A DNA stretch of 64,000 nt, taken from the NCBI GenBank assembly GCA_030737835.1, contig JAUJYN010000012.1:593014-657013 (forward strand). The letters run 5' to 3'. This document shows positions 13,801 through 25,700 of the stretch, one piece after another. The notes beneath the pieces are model-generated. The model was not told the DNA's origin and ran no database searches. It worked only from the letters and a program-made list of their open reading frames with translations. The position numbers and the translations under genes were made by a program. The stretch's first letter is position 1. Every line of letters starts with the position of its first letter. This stretch comes from Acorus gramineus (lineage: Eukaryota > Streptophyta > Magnoliopsida > Acorales > Acoraceae).

Positions 13801-16800
13801 TTGTTGCCCTTGAATCAAACACCGGCCCTAGTTCTCGCCCCGATCCATCCCAACCCAAAAAAAGAGTACGTGATCGTTCGAGAGGACCTCTTGATAGGAT
13901 GTTTTCTAGAGGTAGTGAAGTTAATACTAGGAATCCATCCCAAACCCAATCATCCATAGAGAGCCACTTCAAAAAGGAGAAGATGCATGAGACCCATCGC
14001 AGCATTGCACAATTTTTCTATCACGCTGGAATTGCTTTCAATGCTGCTACTATGGCCCCATTCAAGAAAATGATAAAGAAGATAGGAGATTTTGGCCGAG
14101 GTCTTAAACCACCCACCCCATACCAATTGGCTGGACGTTTATTGGATAGTGAAGTAGATGCAACAAGGGAATTGGAACGACAATATAGAGAGAGTTGGAA
14201 AATATATGGGTGTAGTATCATGGCTGATGGTTAAACTGCACGGCATGGTTGGAAATTCATTAACTTTCTTGCTAATTGTCCCACTGGCACACTATTTATC
14301 AAATCTATTGATGCTTCATCACACTCACAAACAACCACTTACTTGTACAATCAATCTATCAATGTCATTGCACGAGTAGGTCCGGAACACGTTGTCCAAG
14401 TTGTCACAAACAATGTCGCTTCTTTCATTTCTGCGGGTGAGCTCCTCCAACAAAGGTGGCCTCACCTTTTTAGGATACCTTGTGCCGCCCATTGCATTAA
14501 TTTGATGATTAAAGAAATATGCAAAGAACACAAGTCCACCATAGCTAAGGCACGTAGGATTTGTGTACTCATGTATAAACACTCACAACTTCTTCATCTC
14601 ATGAGGGAGAAGTTAAAAGGAAATTTTGTAAGGGCGGGAGTCACTCGATTTGCCACCCACGTCCTATGTGTACAAAGCCTCTATTTTCATAGACAAGCTT
14701 TGAGACAATTAGTCGTTTCTTTCGAATGGAACGAAAGACATTGGGCAAGGGGTAGGGAGGCAAAGAAAGTGGTAAGGATCATCCTTGAGGATAACTTTTG
14801 GAAGGGTGTGCAACAAATAATGAAGTACACAACACCATTAGTTTAAGTTTTGAGGATGGTGGATAGGGATGAAAAACCCTCACTTCCATATGTTTGGCAT
14901 GCAATGGAAAATGCAAAAGCTAAGATTAAAGAAAATCTTAACTATATGGAAAGAGATTATAGGACTGTAATCTCTATCATTGACAAAACATTTATAATTG
15001 ACATGTTGAAGTAATAATGTAATATTGAGCACTTTCACCTTCAGAGCTATCTCAGGCTGCAAGGTGGACACCAACATTTCAATCAAACAAGACCACTTCA
15101 CAATGTAAGTGGTGACTGCTACAAGAAGACAGAAGGTACCAGTACTCGCTTATCCATGAAACACAATTAACTAATTTGTCATATAAAACATTGAACTACT
15201 ATTCTCTTAACATGTGACCTAAAGACACATTTCACTCCATCCAATCAGAAAAGAAGAACAAGCAACCAATTACATAATTTTTCATGTGGAGTCCAATTAA
15301 GTACTGAAATGCAAATTATTTCTCCAATTCTATCCATAGTAGCTTAAACATGGAGAACCAACTAAATATAAAGAACAGAAAATGAACATACCACAGCCAA
15401 AAGAATTATTAGGCTTCTATGGATTCCTATTATCTTGAATAAGTGAACAACAACATGAAGTGCAGACAGCTCTACCAGTCAACCAACTACCCAGTGTGTA
15501 AGGCTAACCATGAACATGGTCTCACTCAACCAACATTTTAGTATAAAAAGAGGCATCCACCTACATTCTGGTTTCACAGCTCCCCCAACAACCCTCATGG
15601 AGATGCCCCGAGTAGTCAACATCGCAGGTGGAATCCAGCAGACCACAGGAACAATATCAAACAAGTAATACCACTGCTATCCCTTAATCTAAATGTGTAC
15701 AGGTGGGAGAATTTAGGATTGACGAATGAGGGATGGCTTCTCTTACTGTTCCAAGAAAAACCATCCAAGTTCACAGGATGAGAATTAGCTTTGATAACTG
15801 TCTGATTCTCCTGGTCTAAAATTTCTATCCCGTCTTCCTCATCCACTTTTCTTCAAGAGAGTAGGGGGCTAAAGAAACTCTCTTTAGCACTTGCACATCT
15901 TATTAGCACTAATTTTCTTTAAAACAAAAGAAGGGGAAAAAAAGGTCAGAGCACACCGCATATAATTTTTTCACTCATATATATGGGAGGTTGGAAAACA
16001 TAAGGGGGCATGATGGTCCGATCTTCTAAATATATACAGAGAGAGGAAAGAACAGCGGTCAAGTCCCATTGCAGTGTAATTTTGCAATTTTAGAATAACG
16101 AAAAACCCAATTTTGGTCTTCATTCGTTAGTCTTGTCTTCACAATGGCCCCAAATACCAATTTGGTTAACAAACAGCCCCATTGTATATCATAACAACCC
16201 TTCCTATCTTGCAGCCACACTCTTCTACCCACCCAACTAACCCCAGAATCCATCAATGCAAACCCTTCAGAATATTCATCATTGAGAACTTGTAGAAATC
16301 CTAATATGCCTACGGGCACAATGCACTATCCTGGAATCCATCACTCCATCACCAATAGTAATCAAACTCGTCCATCTATATTCCGCTCCATCCTCCAAAT
16401 TCCAAAACACGCATGTCACCACAGAGAGACACACAAATATCATTGATCAAATGTTTCTCGACAACAAAATCTACTCCCAACCGGACTAAATCCCATCACT
16501 CCCATACCCCTATTTTCTTCTTCGTGTACTAAAGCCGTCAACAATTTGTTCACTCAATCACTCATACAGTTACACTTTAACACGGTAAATTAAATATAAA
16601 TATTTTCATCCAAAAAACATTAAAAAAAATTTCAAATTTGCGACCGCACCTGGTGAAATCCAGGCAGAAGGTTGCACGTCATCTGGAAGACTGTCGATGA
16701 ACCCTCCACGAGCATCATCTGACTATGCTCCGTCCATCTACATTGCACGAAAAAAAAAATCAGTGTTTACAAAAAAAAAACAATTTCTTTCATACACAGA

Positions 16801-16892
16801 ATACGCGAAGAGATGGAGAATCACCCTGAAAAGGAACCACAGAGAAAGACATGGCGACCTCCGTGAGGCCAAGCGAACCTAGTGGGAACCAT
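4338..16892 (-). CDS. SNF4: SNF4-type AMPK/SnRK1 beta-gamma subunit (KINbetagamma)
   Basis: Thirteen minus-strand exons join in frame into 467 residues (Arabidopsis protein about 487): 16892-16825, 16737-16650, 11642-11460, 11342-11208, 11111-11052, 9518-9429, 8222-8088, 6420-6281, 6184-6009, 5682-5619, 4925-4856, 4623-4521, 4429-4338. This is the plant fusion of an N-terminal glycogen-binding AMPK-beta-like module (PTRFAWPHGGRHVFLCGSF, then GFHQYRFLVDGVWRCDETQP, residues about 3-85) with four CBS repeats of the gamma subunit (YTAYDLLPYSGK, VPIWDTG, SPNDSLKDVALKIV, ISSIPVVDDNGSLLDVYSR, RRLVVIDAGSRRVEGIITL). It regulates SnRK1 energy-sensing kinase. The start at 16892 is set by an in-frame TAG 9 bases upstream; the N-terminus is shorter than in Arabidopsis. 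Intron 2 is about 5 kb and carries a hAT relic. The usual WRHDE is WRCDE here. No break is seen. Confidence 0.93.
12404..12665 (-). pseudogene. RNase H-like (RVT_3) fragment, probably LINE-derived
   Basis: The minus-strand frame reads WVIKNRTGNIVKAGAGSLS, then LLVETVAMFMGLN and TDIEVESGSKLLW, which matches the layout of the plant RNase H-like domain found at the end of many non-LTR retrotransposons (residue pattern GxVxxAGxGxxS, then A/VExxAxxxGL, then E.S.SK.L). It is an isolated piece of about 85 residues in KINbetagamma intron 2, on the same strand as the gene, with no start, no reverse transcriptase nearby and a poly-C/poly-A run at its upstream edge. Exonisation cannot be excluded, but the domain has no place in this protein family, so a relic is the best reading. 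Confidence 0.6.
12930..14995 (+). mobile_element. Broken hAT DNA transposon in KINbetagamma intron 2
   Basis: A plus-strand transposase can be followed in pieces. Bases 13463-13631 encode a BED-type zinc finger (DPCWKYDQYASVNDKSRIKC, ILC, then RFKC). Bases 13623-14234 encode an acidic linker and the start of DUF659 (PFKKMIKKIGDFGRG, WKIYGCSIMADG). Bases 14343-14846 continue DUF659 (EHVVQVVTNNVASF, PCAAHCINLMIKEI), and a tail runs to about 14990. There is a frameshift near 13633, a stop after MADG at 14232-14234, another near 14847, and the C-terminal hAT dimerisation domain is missing, so it is 3'-truncated and inactive. The left end is a GC-rich block (12935-13090) full of ACATGCG/TGTGCG words, typical of hAT subterminal motifs. 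It lies antisense to the host gene. Confidence 0.8.
12936..12961. repeat. Two overlapping perfect palindromes at the hAT left end
   Basis: GTGCGGCCGCAC (12936-12947) and GCACGTACCGGTACGTGC (12944-12961) are both perfect palindromes and share four bases. They open the GC-rich subterminal block of the hAT relic. Confidence 0.85.
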
Positions 16893-16957
16893 CAGAAAAC
16901 CCTAAAAACAAAACCTTCTAGCGAGATAAAGATCGGATCTTTTCTCTTCCTTTTTAT

Positions 16958-18245
16958 GCCTCCCGGACTCAAAACCCTAGATCCCCCCACCTCGGATTCA
17001 CCGACGAGCGAGAGACGAGACAGAAACGGAAGCGCCTGCGATGCGTCGCGTCGCGAAGAGGGCGTGTGTGGGTGTATATATAATCACGGACACGGACGTG
17101 GATCTTTTCTCGATCTCTGAGAGGTGTCGTTTTGGGAAGCTTTGGATCCAATTAGGGTTTCTATAAATTTGTCCGCCATCAATGGCGGAGCGAACAATCT
17201 TTCCTTTCTCTCAGTTCCCCGAAAACGCGCGGTCGAAAGAGAGGAACAGAATAAGAAAAATGAAGAGGATATTAAACGATGCGAAGAAATTTTTATTTCT
17301 ATTTTTCATTGGCGGTGAAGTTACCGGCGGCGCAGATATTATTATTATTATTATAAAAAAGAGAAGTGTTGCCTTCTGACGTTGGTTTGTTGGTTTAATT
17401 AAGGAAGGCGGAATCTTTCTGTTCTTTTCTGTTTTGCGAGGCTTCATTGATTGTTAACCATGGTTTAATCAAGGCTTCACGGGAAACGGGAAACGGGAAA
17501 CGTTAGGAGCATTTCGAGCAAAAAAAAAGGTCAAACTACTTTAAATGTAACATCGAATTAGTTGATTTTTTTTTAATTTATCATTTTTTAGTAAGTTTTC
17601 TTTTTTAGAATCATAATATTTGACAATAATAATATTTATTAAAGATATATATATATATATGCATTTCAGATTTTTAAGATCTCCTTTCATATTTATAGGA
17701 TTGTAGGATTTTGTTTTCTTTTTTTTTTTAGATTACAATAATTGTTACTAAAAGTTTTTATTACTATCTTAGCATACCTTTTATTTAATAACATATGATA
17801 TGTTTTAATAATTGTGTTATTAAAATTATGTATAGGAAAATAAGTCTTTTTGGTACTTATAACTTACAAAAAAATCTAGTATTATACATGTGCCAATTCA
17901 CGTGGGCTTAACAAGATGTAATGACTGTTATATTTATATGAATAATACAACATAGATAAAAGGTTTATCGAATGCTGAACCATCTAAAAAAACTCATCCA
18001 TTTAACGTGTATGTAGTAATAAATTTGTATATCAAGTAAACATGTACATAATAATTAACATAACAATTTTTTATAAAATTCAATAGAGATAGATTTAATA
18101 AATATATTTAATTTTGAATTATTAAAATTTGATATGATTTGCTTAAATTTGATTTGAAATTTATAATATATTTATGCTTTTAAATAAGTCTAATTTTAAA
18201 TCTTAAATTTTGAATGAATATGAAATAATTAATTAATAAATTCAA
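16958..18245 (-). promoter_or_regulatory. KINbetagamma promoter and 5' UTR, duplicated upstream of the type-B response regulator
   Basis: On the minus strand this holds a TATA box (ATTATATATA, about 17085-17075), a GC-rich start region (CCCTCTTCGCGACGCGACG), and a 5' UTR with CTAGGGTTTT telo-box-like sequence and TCCGGGAGGC, ending 65 bases before the start codon. Nearly the whole block is homologous to 48945-51775 in the opposite orientation. Matching anchors include TATTATGATTCTAAAA with GAAAACTTACT, ATCTGAAATGCA, ATAAATTTATTACTACATAC, and the TATA-to-GGGAGGC stretch. Bases about 17090-17464 are present only in this copy, next to three tandem GGGAAAC units (17481-17502). Confidence 0.85.
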
Positions 18246-18652
18246 GGGAGGATAAACAAAAATTCAAAAAATTCGATACTTTTCTTTTAAAAAGTAAGTG
18301 ATAGGTATGTTTTTTTTTATAAAATACAAAAAAGATATCACCGCATTTTGGATGGAATAGCTTTTGTAATAAATAAATCTATTCATCCTTTGCCAATTGC
18401 CATGTGGATTCAATGTTTATTATGAGATTTTGATATGGATTAGATTCTTCTATCATTTAATACTGCGTGGAGAAAAACAATTCATTTTATTGTACATTTA
18501 GTTTCATAAAAAAAATGAAATATATACTTTTAAATAAATAAAATAAATAAAGTGTGAAGATTATATGTTAGACGGTTATCTTTAAGCCTCATTTAGATCA
18601 TGGTGACGTTTTGAAAATTTAGGAGATCAAACTAATCCTGCAGTGCTATTCA

Positions 18653-21600
18653 TGTTAGAATTAGAAATTGAAGAGAATGAATCAAGAATATTATTAGGGT
18701 TTGTATCCAATATTTATAGTACAAAAAGGGAAACGAGGAAAAGACTAATCTACCATTAACCCTAACATATATATACATTTAACGCCCCCCTCAAACTCAT
18801 AGTGGATCATATACTGAGAGTTTGCTCAACAAGAAACCATGTCGTTGAAGTGTATGTGACTTTGTGAAAAAGTCAGATAACTGAAGAGAAGACGAAATAT
18901 ATGGGAGTGATATAATGCCCACAATAAAATGATGACGGACGAAGTGATAATCGATCTCGATGTGCTTCGTACGTTCATGAAAAACTGGATTGCTAGCAAT
19001 CTGAATGGTGCTCTTGTTGTCACAATATAAAGGAGTAGACGTAGATAGAATGACACCCATGTCAGAGAGGAGGCGCCGAAGCCAAACAACCTCAGCAGTA
19101 GCAGATGCCATAGCACGATATTCAGTCTCAGCACTCGAACGAGAAACGATGTCTTGTTTCTTGGCCTTCCAAGATATAAGAGAGTCACCAAGAAATACGC
19201 ATATACCAGTAGTGGATTTTTGATCTGTGACATCTTTTGCTCAATCAGCATCAGTATAAGCGCGAAATTCAAGAGTAGAAGAAGACGGTAACAGCAGAGC
19301 ACGAGATATGGTGTCACGTAGATAGCGTATTATCCGAAGAACCGCAGCATAATGAATAGTACGAGGGGCAGCGATGAACTGACTGACAAAATACATGGCA
19401 TAGGCAATGTCAGGACGAGTGACAGTGAGATATACGAGGCTCCCAACAAGCTGTCTATAACGAGTAACATCAGAAAGAGGTTCTCCATCGTCAGGTCAGA
19501 GCTTTGCATGAAGCTCAATAGGAGTGAGAGAAATGCGATTATAAGTTAGACAAGCACGGTCGATCAAGTCAGCAGTATACTTGCGTTGGGAGAGAAGATA
19601 ACCATGCGGGGCAGACGCAACTTCCAAGCCTAGAAAATATCAAAGTTTGCCAAGATCTTTCATCTCAAATTGACGCTGAAGATGTTGCTTGACCGATTGT
19701 ATATGAAAAGAATCATCGCCAGTGATGAGTATGTCATCGACATAAATCAACAAGATAGTACGATGGGAACCGGATGTGTGAACAAATAGAGCTGAATCAA
19801 AAGAACTCAAAATAAACCCAGCAGCATAAATAACATCAGTGAATCCAGCAAATCAAGCGCGAGGAGCCTGCTTGAGACCATAGATAGCGCGACCAAGATG
19901 ACATACCTGACCAGATGGATGAGGAAGGCCCAGAGGAAGAGTCATATAAACCTCCTCTGATAAATCACCATGAAGAAAGGAGTTCTTGACATCAAGCTGA
20001 TAAATGGGCCACTGACGAACAGAAGCAACAGAAATCAAAGTGCGAACAGTCGTCATCTTCGCTACAGGAGCAAATGTCTCATCATAATCAATACCATGCT
20101 GCTGAGTGAAACCACGGGCAACCAACCGAGCCTTGTGACGCTCAATCGAACCATCAGAGTGAGTCTTGATCTTGTAGACCCACTTACAACCAATGGGAAC
20201 CTTACCTGTAGGAAGAGGGACAAGATCCCAAGTATGATTGCGTTGTAACGCGCTAAGTTCCTCTGCCATAGCATTCTCCCATTCAGGAATACCAACTGCC
20301 TCACAATATGACTGGGGCTCCCAATGAGATGAAATGGTTGTAAGAAAGCTCTGAAAATGGGGAGAGAATGAGTCAAAAGCAACTAGACTTAGCCTCTGAG
20401 GGGGACGACGATCACGAGGTGGATTGCTGCGAGGAGCTGGTGCGGGATCGACTACCGGTGCTAGGTCGACTGCTGGTGTATGGTTGACTGTTGATGCGAG
20501 GTCGACTGCTGGTGCATGATCGACTAGTGATCGAACAACATCAGGCGCAGGAGCAACAACAGAGGGACTCGGCTCACATGAATCATCTGAAGGAGGAGAT
20601 ATATGGGATGGCAAGGTCGTAAATGGGACAGATGAAGGAATAGAAGCCGGTGGGACAGACGATGGAAATGACTCAGGAGTCAAGAAATCCAAAAAAATAA
20701 GGTCATCAACAGTAGATGGAGGAAGTGGAGATGGAGGTGAGCGAAGAGCATAATAAAGATTAAGCTCCCAAAATGTGACATGACAAGAAATGTGAAGACG
20801 TCGTGCAATAGGATCATAACACTTGTAACCCTTATGTGGAATATTGTATCCAAGAAAAACACACATAGCAGAACGAGGAGAAAGCTTGGTACATTCAGTG
20901 GGAGGAAGAAGAACAAAACATGTGCAACCAAAAACACGAAGACGAGAATAATCAGGTGGCTGATTGTGAAGCCGCTCAGATGGTGAGATACCACTAGTAA
21001 CAGATGACGGAGTGCGATTGATGAGATACACACTTGTGAGAACTGCCTCACCCCAAAACTCAACAGGGACGGATGCAGAAAGAAGTAAAATCAAGTCATC
21101 TCAAGAATGTGACGGTGTTTACGCTCAGCAACGCCATTTTATTGATGAGCATAAGGAGTGAAAAACTGATGAAGGGTGCCTTGGGATGTCAAATATTTAT
21201 GAAAAGCCTTAGAATAATATTCACCACTCCAATCAGAGCGTAACACATTAATACGACGAGAAAATTGAGTCTCAACCATGGTAGCAAAAGAAGTATAAAT
21301 ACGCAATAAATCTGAACGACTAAAGAGAGGGTAAATCCAAGTGAAACAAGAATAGTCGTCGATAAAAATGACATAATATCGATTTTTTCCTTTTGAAAAA
21401 ATAAGAGACAGACCCCAAATATCAGAATGGACTAAATCAAAGGGAGAATATGAAATATGCGAATTGGAAGGGAAAGGAAGAGCCACGGTCTTACCCAATT
21501 TACAAACCACGCATGGTTGAAGATCCGTGCGAGAAAATGATCCTAATGCACCGGTGCTAATAAGATATCGAAGTCCAGGCTGAGACAAATGACCAAGACG

Positions 21601-21870
21601 AGGATGCCAAAGATCGAAAGGGGAAGGGGAATTTGTATCTAACTGCACAGAAGCAGCGGAAGGCAGAGGAACATGAAGCTGATCCATGTAATAGAGTTCA
21701 CCTTGTCGTCGCCCAGTCCCAATCCGTCTCCCAGTAAGTCGATCCTGAACAGAACAGGATGATGAATAAAATGTGATCGTATAACCAAGGTCAGCAAATT
21801 GACTGACAGAAAACAAACTCATGGAAAGTTTAGGAACAGAGCATTATGATTTTTCATACATATTTGTAAC
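18653..21870 (-). mobile_element. Relic Ty1-copia LTR retrotransposon, 5' truncated
   Basis: Fossil copia element lying on the minus strand. A short 3' LTR of about 115 bp (18653-18767) starts TGTTAG and ends CTAACA, with a TATAAATA-type box inside, next to a purine-rich tract (about 18781-18795). Parts from the 3' side: RNase H (18797-19111), reverse transcriptase (about 19110-20350), integrase (about 20950-21500) and GAG-pre-integrase (about 21600-21822), in the copia order. No gag and no second LTR are seen, so the 5' part is gone. The pol region is interrupted by several breaks, and the element is dead. The frames are still easy to read, so it is not among the oldest elements here, but without a second LTR its age cannot be estimated. 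Confidence 0.9.
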
Positions 21871-21950
21871 TCGTGGTTCCTTCACCGTCATCGTGAGTTT
21901 TCAATGGAGAAGAAGAAGATTGGATGGTTCAACCGCAGTCATTATCGATC

Positions 21951-22143
21951 TCTCGATGCGATTTAGGTTGTCGGAGACCCGATTTTCAGTGGTTCAGCCG
22001 TCATAGCCATGGGAGGGTGTTCAGTGCGACTTAGGGTTTTCAATCAATCTCTCAATGCGATTTAGGTTGTCGGAGACCCTATTTTCAGTGGTTCAGCCGT
22101 CATAGCCATAGGAGGGTGTTTAGTGCGACTTAGGGTTTTCAAT
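21951..22143. repeat. Two tandem 99-bp units
   Basis: TCTCGATGCGATTTAGG at 21951 recurs as TCTCAATGCGATTTAGG at 22050, and the following sequence through TAGGGTTTTCAAT repeats with only a few differences. The period is 99 bp. The pair abuts the truncated 5' side of the copia relic and may have belonged to it or to its target. Confidence 0.85.
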
Positions 22144-22314
22144 AGAGTGTTTGGAGGGTTGGGGTCCTTGGGGAAGAAGGGAAGGGAAAAACTATTTGTT
22201 GAAGGGGTATATTTGGTATGCTAACGGAGGAACCAAACGGCATCTGTTAGTTTGGACCTAAAAATAATTAAATCAGATGTTAGGGACCTAGAAATATCTT
22301 GAAAAGGTCTAGAG

Positions 22315-22785
22315 GGGTGCAACTTGGGCGGGTTGAACCTGACTAACCCGAACCCGGTTCATGGGCGGGTTTGGGTTGAGGTTTTTCTCTGCTGGGTTCA
22401 ACCTGACCCGAACCCAAACTAACCCGAACCCAATTCGGGTCGGGTTTGGGTTGGGGGGTCGGGTTATGCGGGCTCAACCCGAACCCGAATTGGTAAATGT
22501 TTTTTTTATATTTTTGTTGAAAAGCGATGAAGTTATGTTTAGCTTAATTAAAATTTAGAATATGTATTCATAAACTATTTGGATTTTGTAAGTTTTTTTT
22601 TGTGATGAATATACATTTAATTAATTAGAGTTTATTGTGTTGTTTATTAAATAATTTTTATGATCTTTTAAGTATTAAACCCAAACCCGATCGGGTTCGG
22701 GTTCGGGTTGAGGCCGGGTTCGGGTTGGGCTCTGTGCAATGTGGGTTAAAGCCGAACCCGACCCAACCCGCCCGAGTTGCACCCC
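22315..22785. mobile_element. MULE-type MITE rich in CGGGTT/AACCCG
   Basis: The ends are GGGTGCAACTTGGGCGGG and the inverse of GGGTGCAACTCGGGCGGG, one mismatch in 18. The flanks GGTCTAGAG (22306-22314) and GGTCTAAAG (22786-22794) make a 9-bp target duplication with one mismatch, which is the mark of Mutator-like elements. Inside, CGGGTTCGGGTT-like words are repeated on both arms around an AT-rich centre. There is no coding capacity. A relative with similar ends lies at 52315-53611. Confidence 0.8.
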
Positions 22786-22799
22786 GGTCTAAAGACCTA

Positions 22800-25700
22800 A
22801 AAATAATGAGGGATAGGCTGGGAGACCTCTGATTAATTTCCCCCCTTTTTTTTGATATTTATATTAGTCACTCCTTCCAATTATTTATTCAAAACCAGGG
22901 GAGCTTGGAAATACTCTTGCACTTTTTAGTTTTACGAAAAAGTAAAATAGTCTGATGTCATGTTTTGATACGTGTTTGGATAAATTCTTTTATGGTTGCA
23001 TTTTTAATTGTTTAAATTGTAAAACAAAAAAAAATTTAAAATTCACAATCTATAAATTATATTTATGACCTATAAATCAAAATAGTAAACAAACATGTAC
23101 TCTATAGCTTGCCAAGGCTGAATAGAATATAATAGCCCGGACCTTCAAATGAGACTCGTATCAAATCAGTTTTCTTTTGGGGCGGGTTGAATAGATCACT
23201 TGTATGTTTAGTTATTCAAGATATATTATTTTATTTAATTAAAAATAAATAATTTAAAAATAATCCATAAACTATTTAATATTAGACTCATTTTAAATAT
23301 TTCAACTAAAATTTCTCAATGGTATATTTTTTATAAAAATAGATTTATATTAATAATATTTATTGATAATTTTTTTAATATAATATTAAAAATAATATTT
23401 ATGATGAGAAACAGATAGAATAGATTATTAAAGTGCAATCCCTAAAATCATGTCTCCATGTCGGGGATGCATTTGGATATGCTATTTGTAGGGATAAAAA
23501 ATGAGGTCCATCAACTATGCTTCACGTACCAGTGACTCATGACCCGATTGACGAGGGTCCACGACTCGGACACAGTCTCGAGTCAAAATAAAAAACTCCT
23601 CAATCCAGTAAAAGATTATCAATTGCTGATTTCCTAAATTGATACAAATCTACCAAATCTAAGGACATCATGAATTTGATCCTCTAATATTGCAGTGATA
23701 TCTTGTAGATATGGGATTAATCATCAATTCATTCTTGAATCTCAGCAGATCCTAGGCATTAACAAGAGGATAATGACTAGGATCCTGCAAATCTATAAAA
23801 TTTATCTCCTAAAATCTAGAATTCATTCTCATCCGATGAGGATGAATTCCCTATAAAATTTTAGGGTCATCCTGAATACACTATAAATAGAGAAACAATT
23901 CTCCTTATTGTAGAGGGAGATTTTTTCACTAGATCCCTACAATAAAAAAAGAATTACGTATGACTTGATCTCTATACAAGAGTACATATACCGTCTTAAA
24001 AATCACATCAACCTAAATCAAATTAAACCCGGACCGCTTTTGAGCGGACGGATTCTAACTACTCAAACACATCACGTCATTTTTTTTTTTTCTCTCCAGT
24101 GTTATCTCTCTGTAAAAATGTGCCCAGGTATTAGAAATTGAAAGAGATAAAGACAAAGGAAAAAAGTCCAGGTCAGATGACATCTGGTGACAGATTCTGG
24201 TGCCGGCAAGGACTGACTGGTTCACGTTATCTATATTCGACACGTGTGTCCCATCTGTTTTTTTTTTGTTTTTTTTATTCGTCTATCTTTCATTGTTGTC
24301 TCCTCGGCACTCATTTTTAAATGCACAAACAAATAACTAAAAAAATGTTTACTTGTAACCCCTCAAGAATGTCTTATATGTCATACCCCCCTCCATTTGA
24401 GCATGTATACTCTTTTTATTTTTTAAAAAATAATATATGTATATATACTCATGGAATTACATTATTATATTAAATGTAAGTTACATGTTTGATGTTGCAT
24501 ATAATAATAATTATGTATAAGTGCATGTTTGGTTAAGCCTCAGATGACACCGTGTCTGAGTAAGCGGAAGTGCTTTGAAGAAGCGTTGTTTTAATGCGAT
24601 AAAAAGATCTGAAAAAATACATGTAAAATGTACAGAACGGTCTTTAAATGCAGTTACGTAAAAGTTATTTTTCGTGTTTGTTTTAGAGATGACTATCGTT
24701 GATATCTACTAATACAAACTCAACCGAAATACTATTTCAATATGACACTAAGAACAATGAGGAGGATGCCAAAAAAAAAAAAAAAATGTGGTGATCAAAT
24801 TGCACAAGTAAGCTACAATGATGGGAGTTATATATTTTATTAATAGGATTTAAAACAGAAAGTGAACCCATATAGGTGTTGTAGATGATGAACTAATCCA
24901 TTCTAACCCAATCCAAACGTGTTCTATGCAATGCCCCGGCGGCACTCTTACCAAAATAAATAAATATATAAATAAATCTCAAACATAAACACTATTCAAT
25001 TGGATTTAAGGTCAGGCTTAGAATTTTTTTAATTTATATTCAATAATAAAACACAAAAGAAACTGTCCATCAAAATTTTGAAAAGTGTAAATTTTTAGTA
25101 AATTCAAAACAACGACAGTTTGATGTTGTTTTCCGTTCCTTTTTTTTAATTAAGAGGCTTAAACTCATAATTTTTTTATTTCATAAAAATCTATCAGTGC
25201 TTAGTTCTTGTAAAATTTTAGATAAATATTTTTATTTATTTTCTAATTAAATTTTATTTTATAAAGAGGAATAAAGTAGGATCTTTTTGTGAAGATGATA
25301 TTTTGATAGAGATGGGTCCCAAAATCTTTTGATCACAGGAAAAAAAATTGTTTTTATCATCCCAATTTAATAAACATATACTAATTTTTATGGAATTAGT
25401 CATACATAGTGAATATTGAAATTTGATCCTTGATGGTTTGTTACAGGAAACTGTCCTAAAGCAATCAAAGAAAGGACACCACGTAAACTGAATGCATTGT
25501 AAAGCCTCCAACAAAAAAAACTTTCAACGGTAAGAGTTTAGTCATACAGGATGTTCTCTGTAGCAAATCACAGAGAATTCGATCTCGTGAACATCAAACC
25601 ATTTTCTTTTTGTTGGGTAACAATAGAAAATTTTCAAATACACAAGGGTATATATGAAAAATCAGTGAATCAGTGGAACACAATGGAATCAAGCATCTCC

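Noticed and set aside
16059-16319. 86-codon minus-strand ORF in KINbetagamma intron 2
   Set aside because: Exons 2 and 3 join in phase and in family order without it.
22361-22832. Telomere-like GGGTT/AACCC repeats
   Set aside because: The unit is CGGGTTCGGGTT, not TTTAGGG, and the block is bounded by inverted ends and a 9-bp duplication, so it is an MITE.
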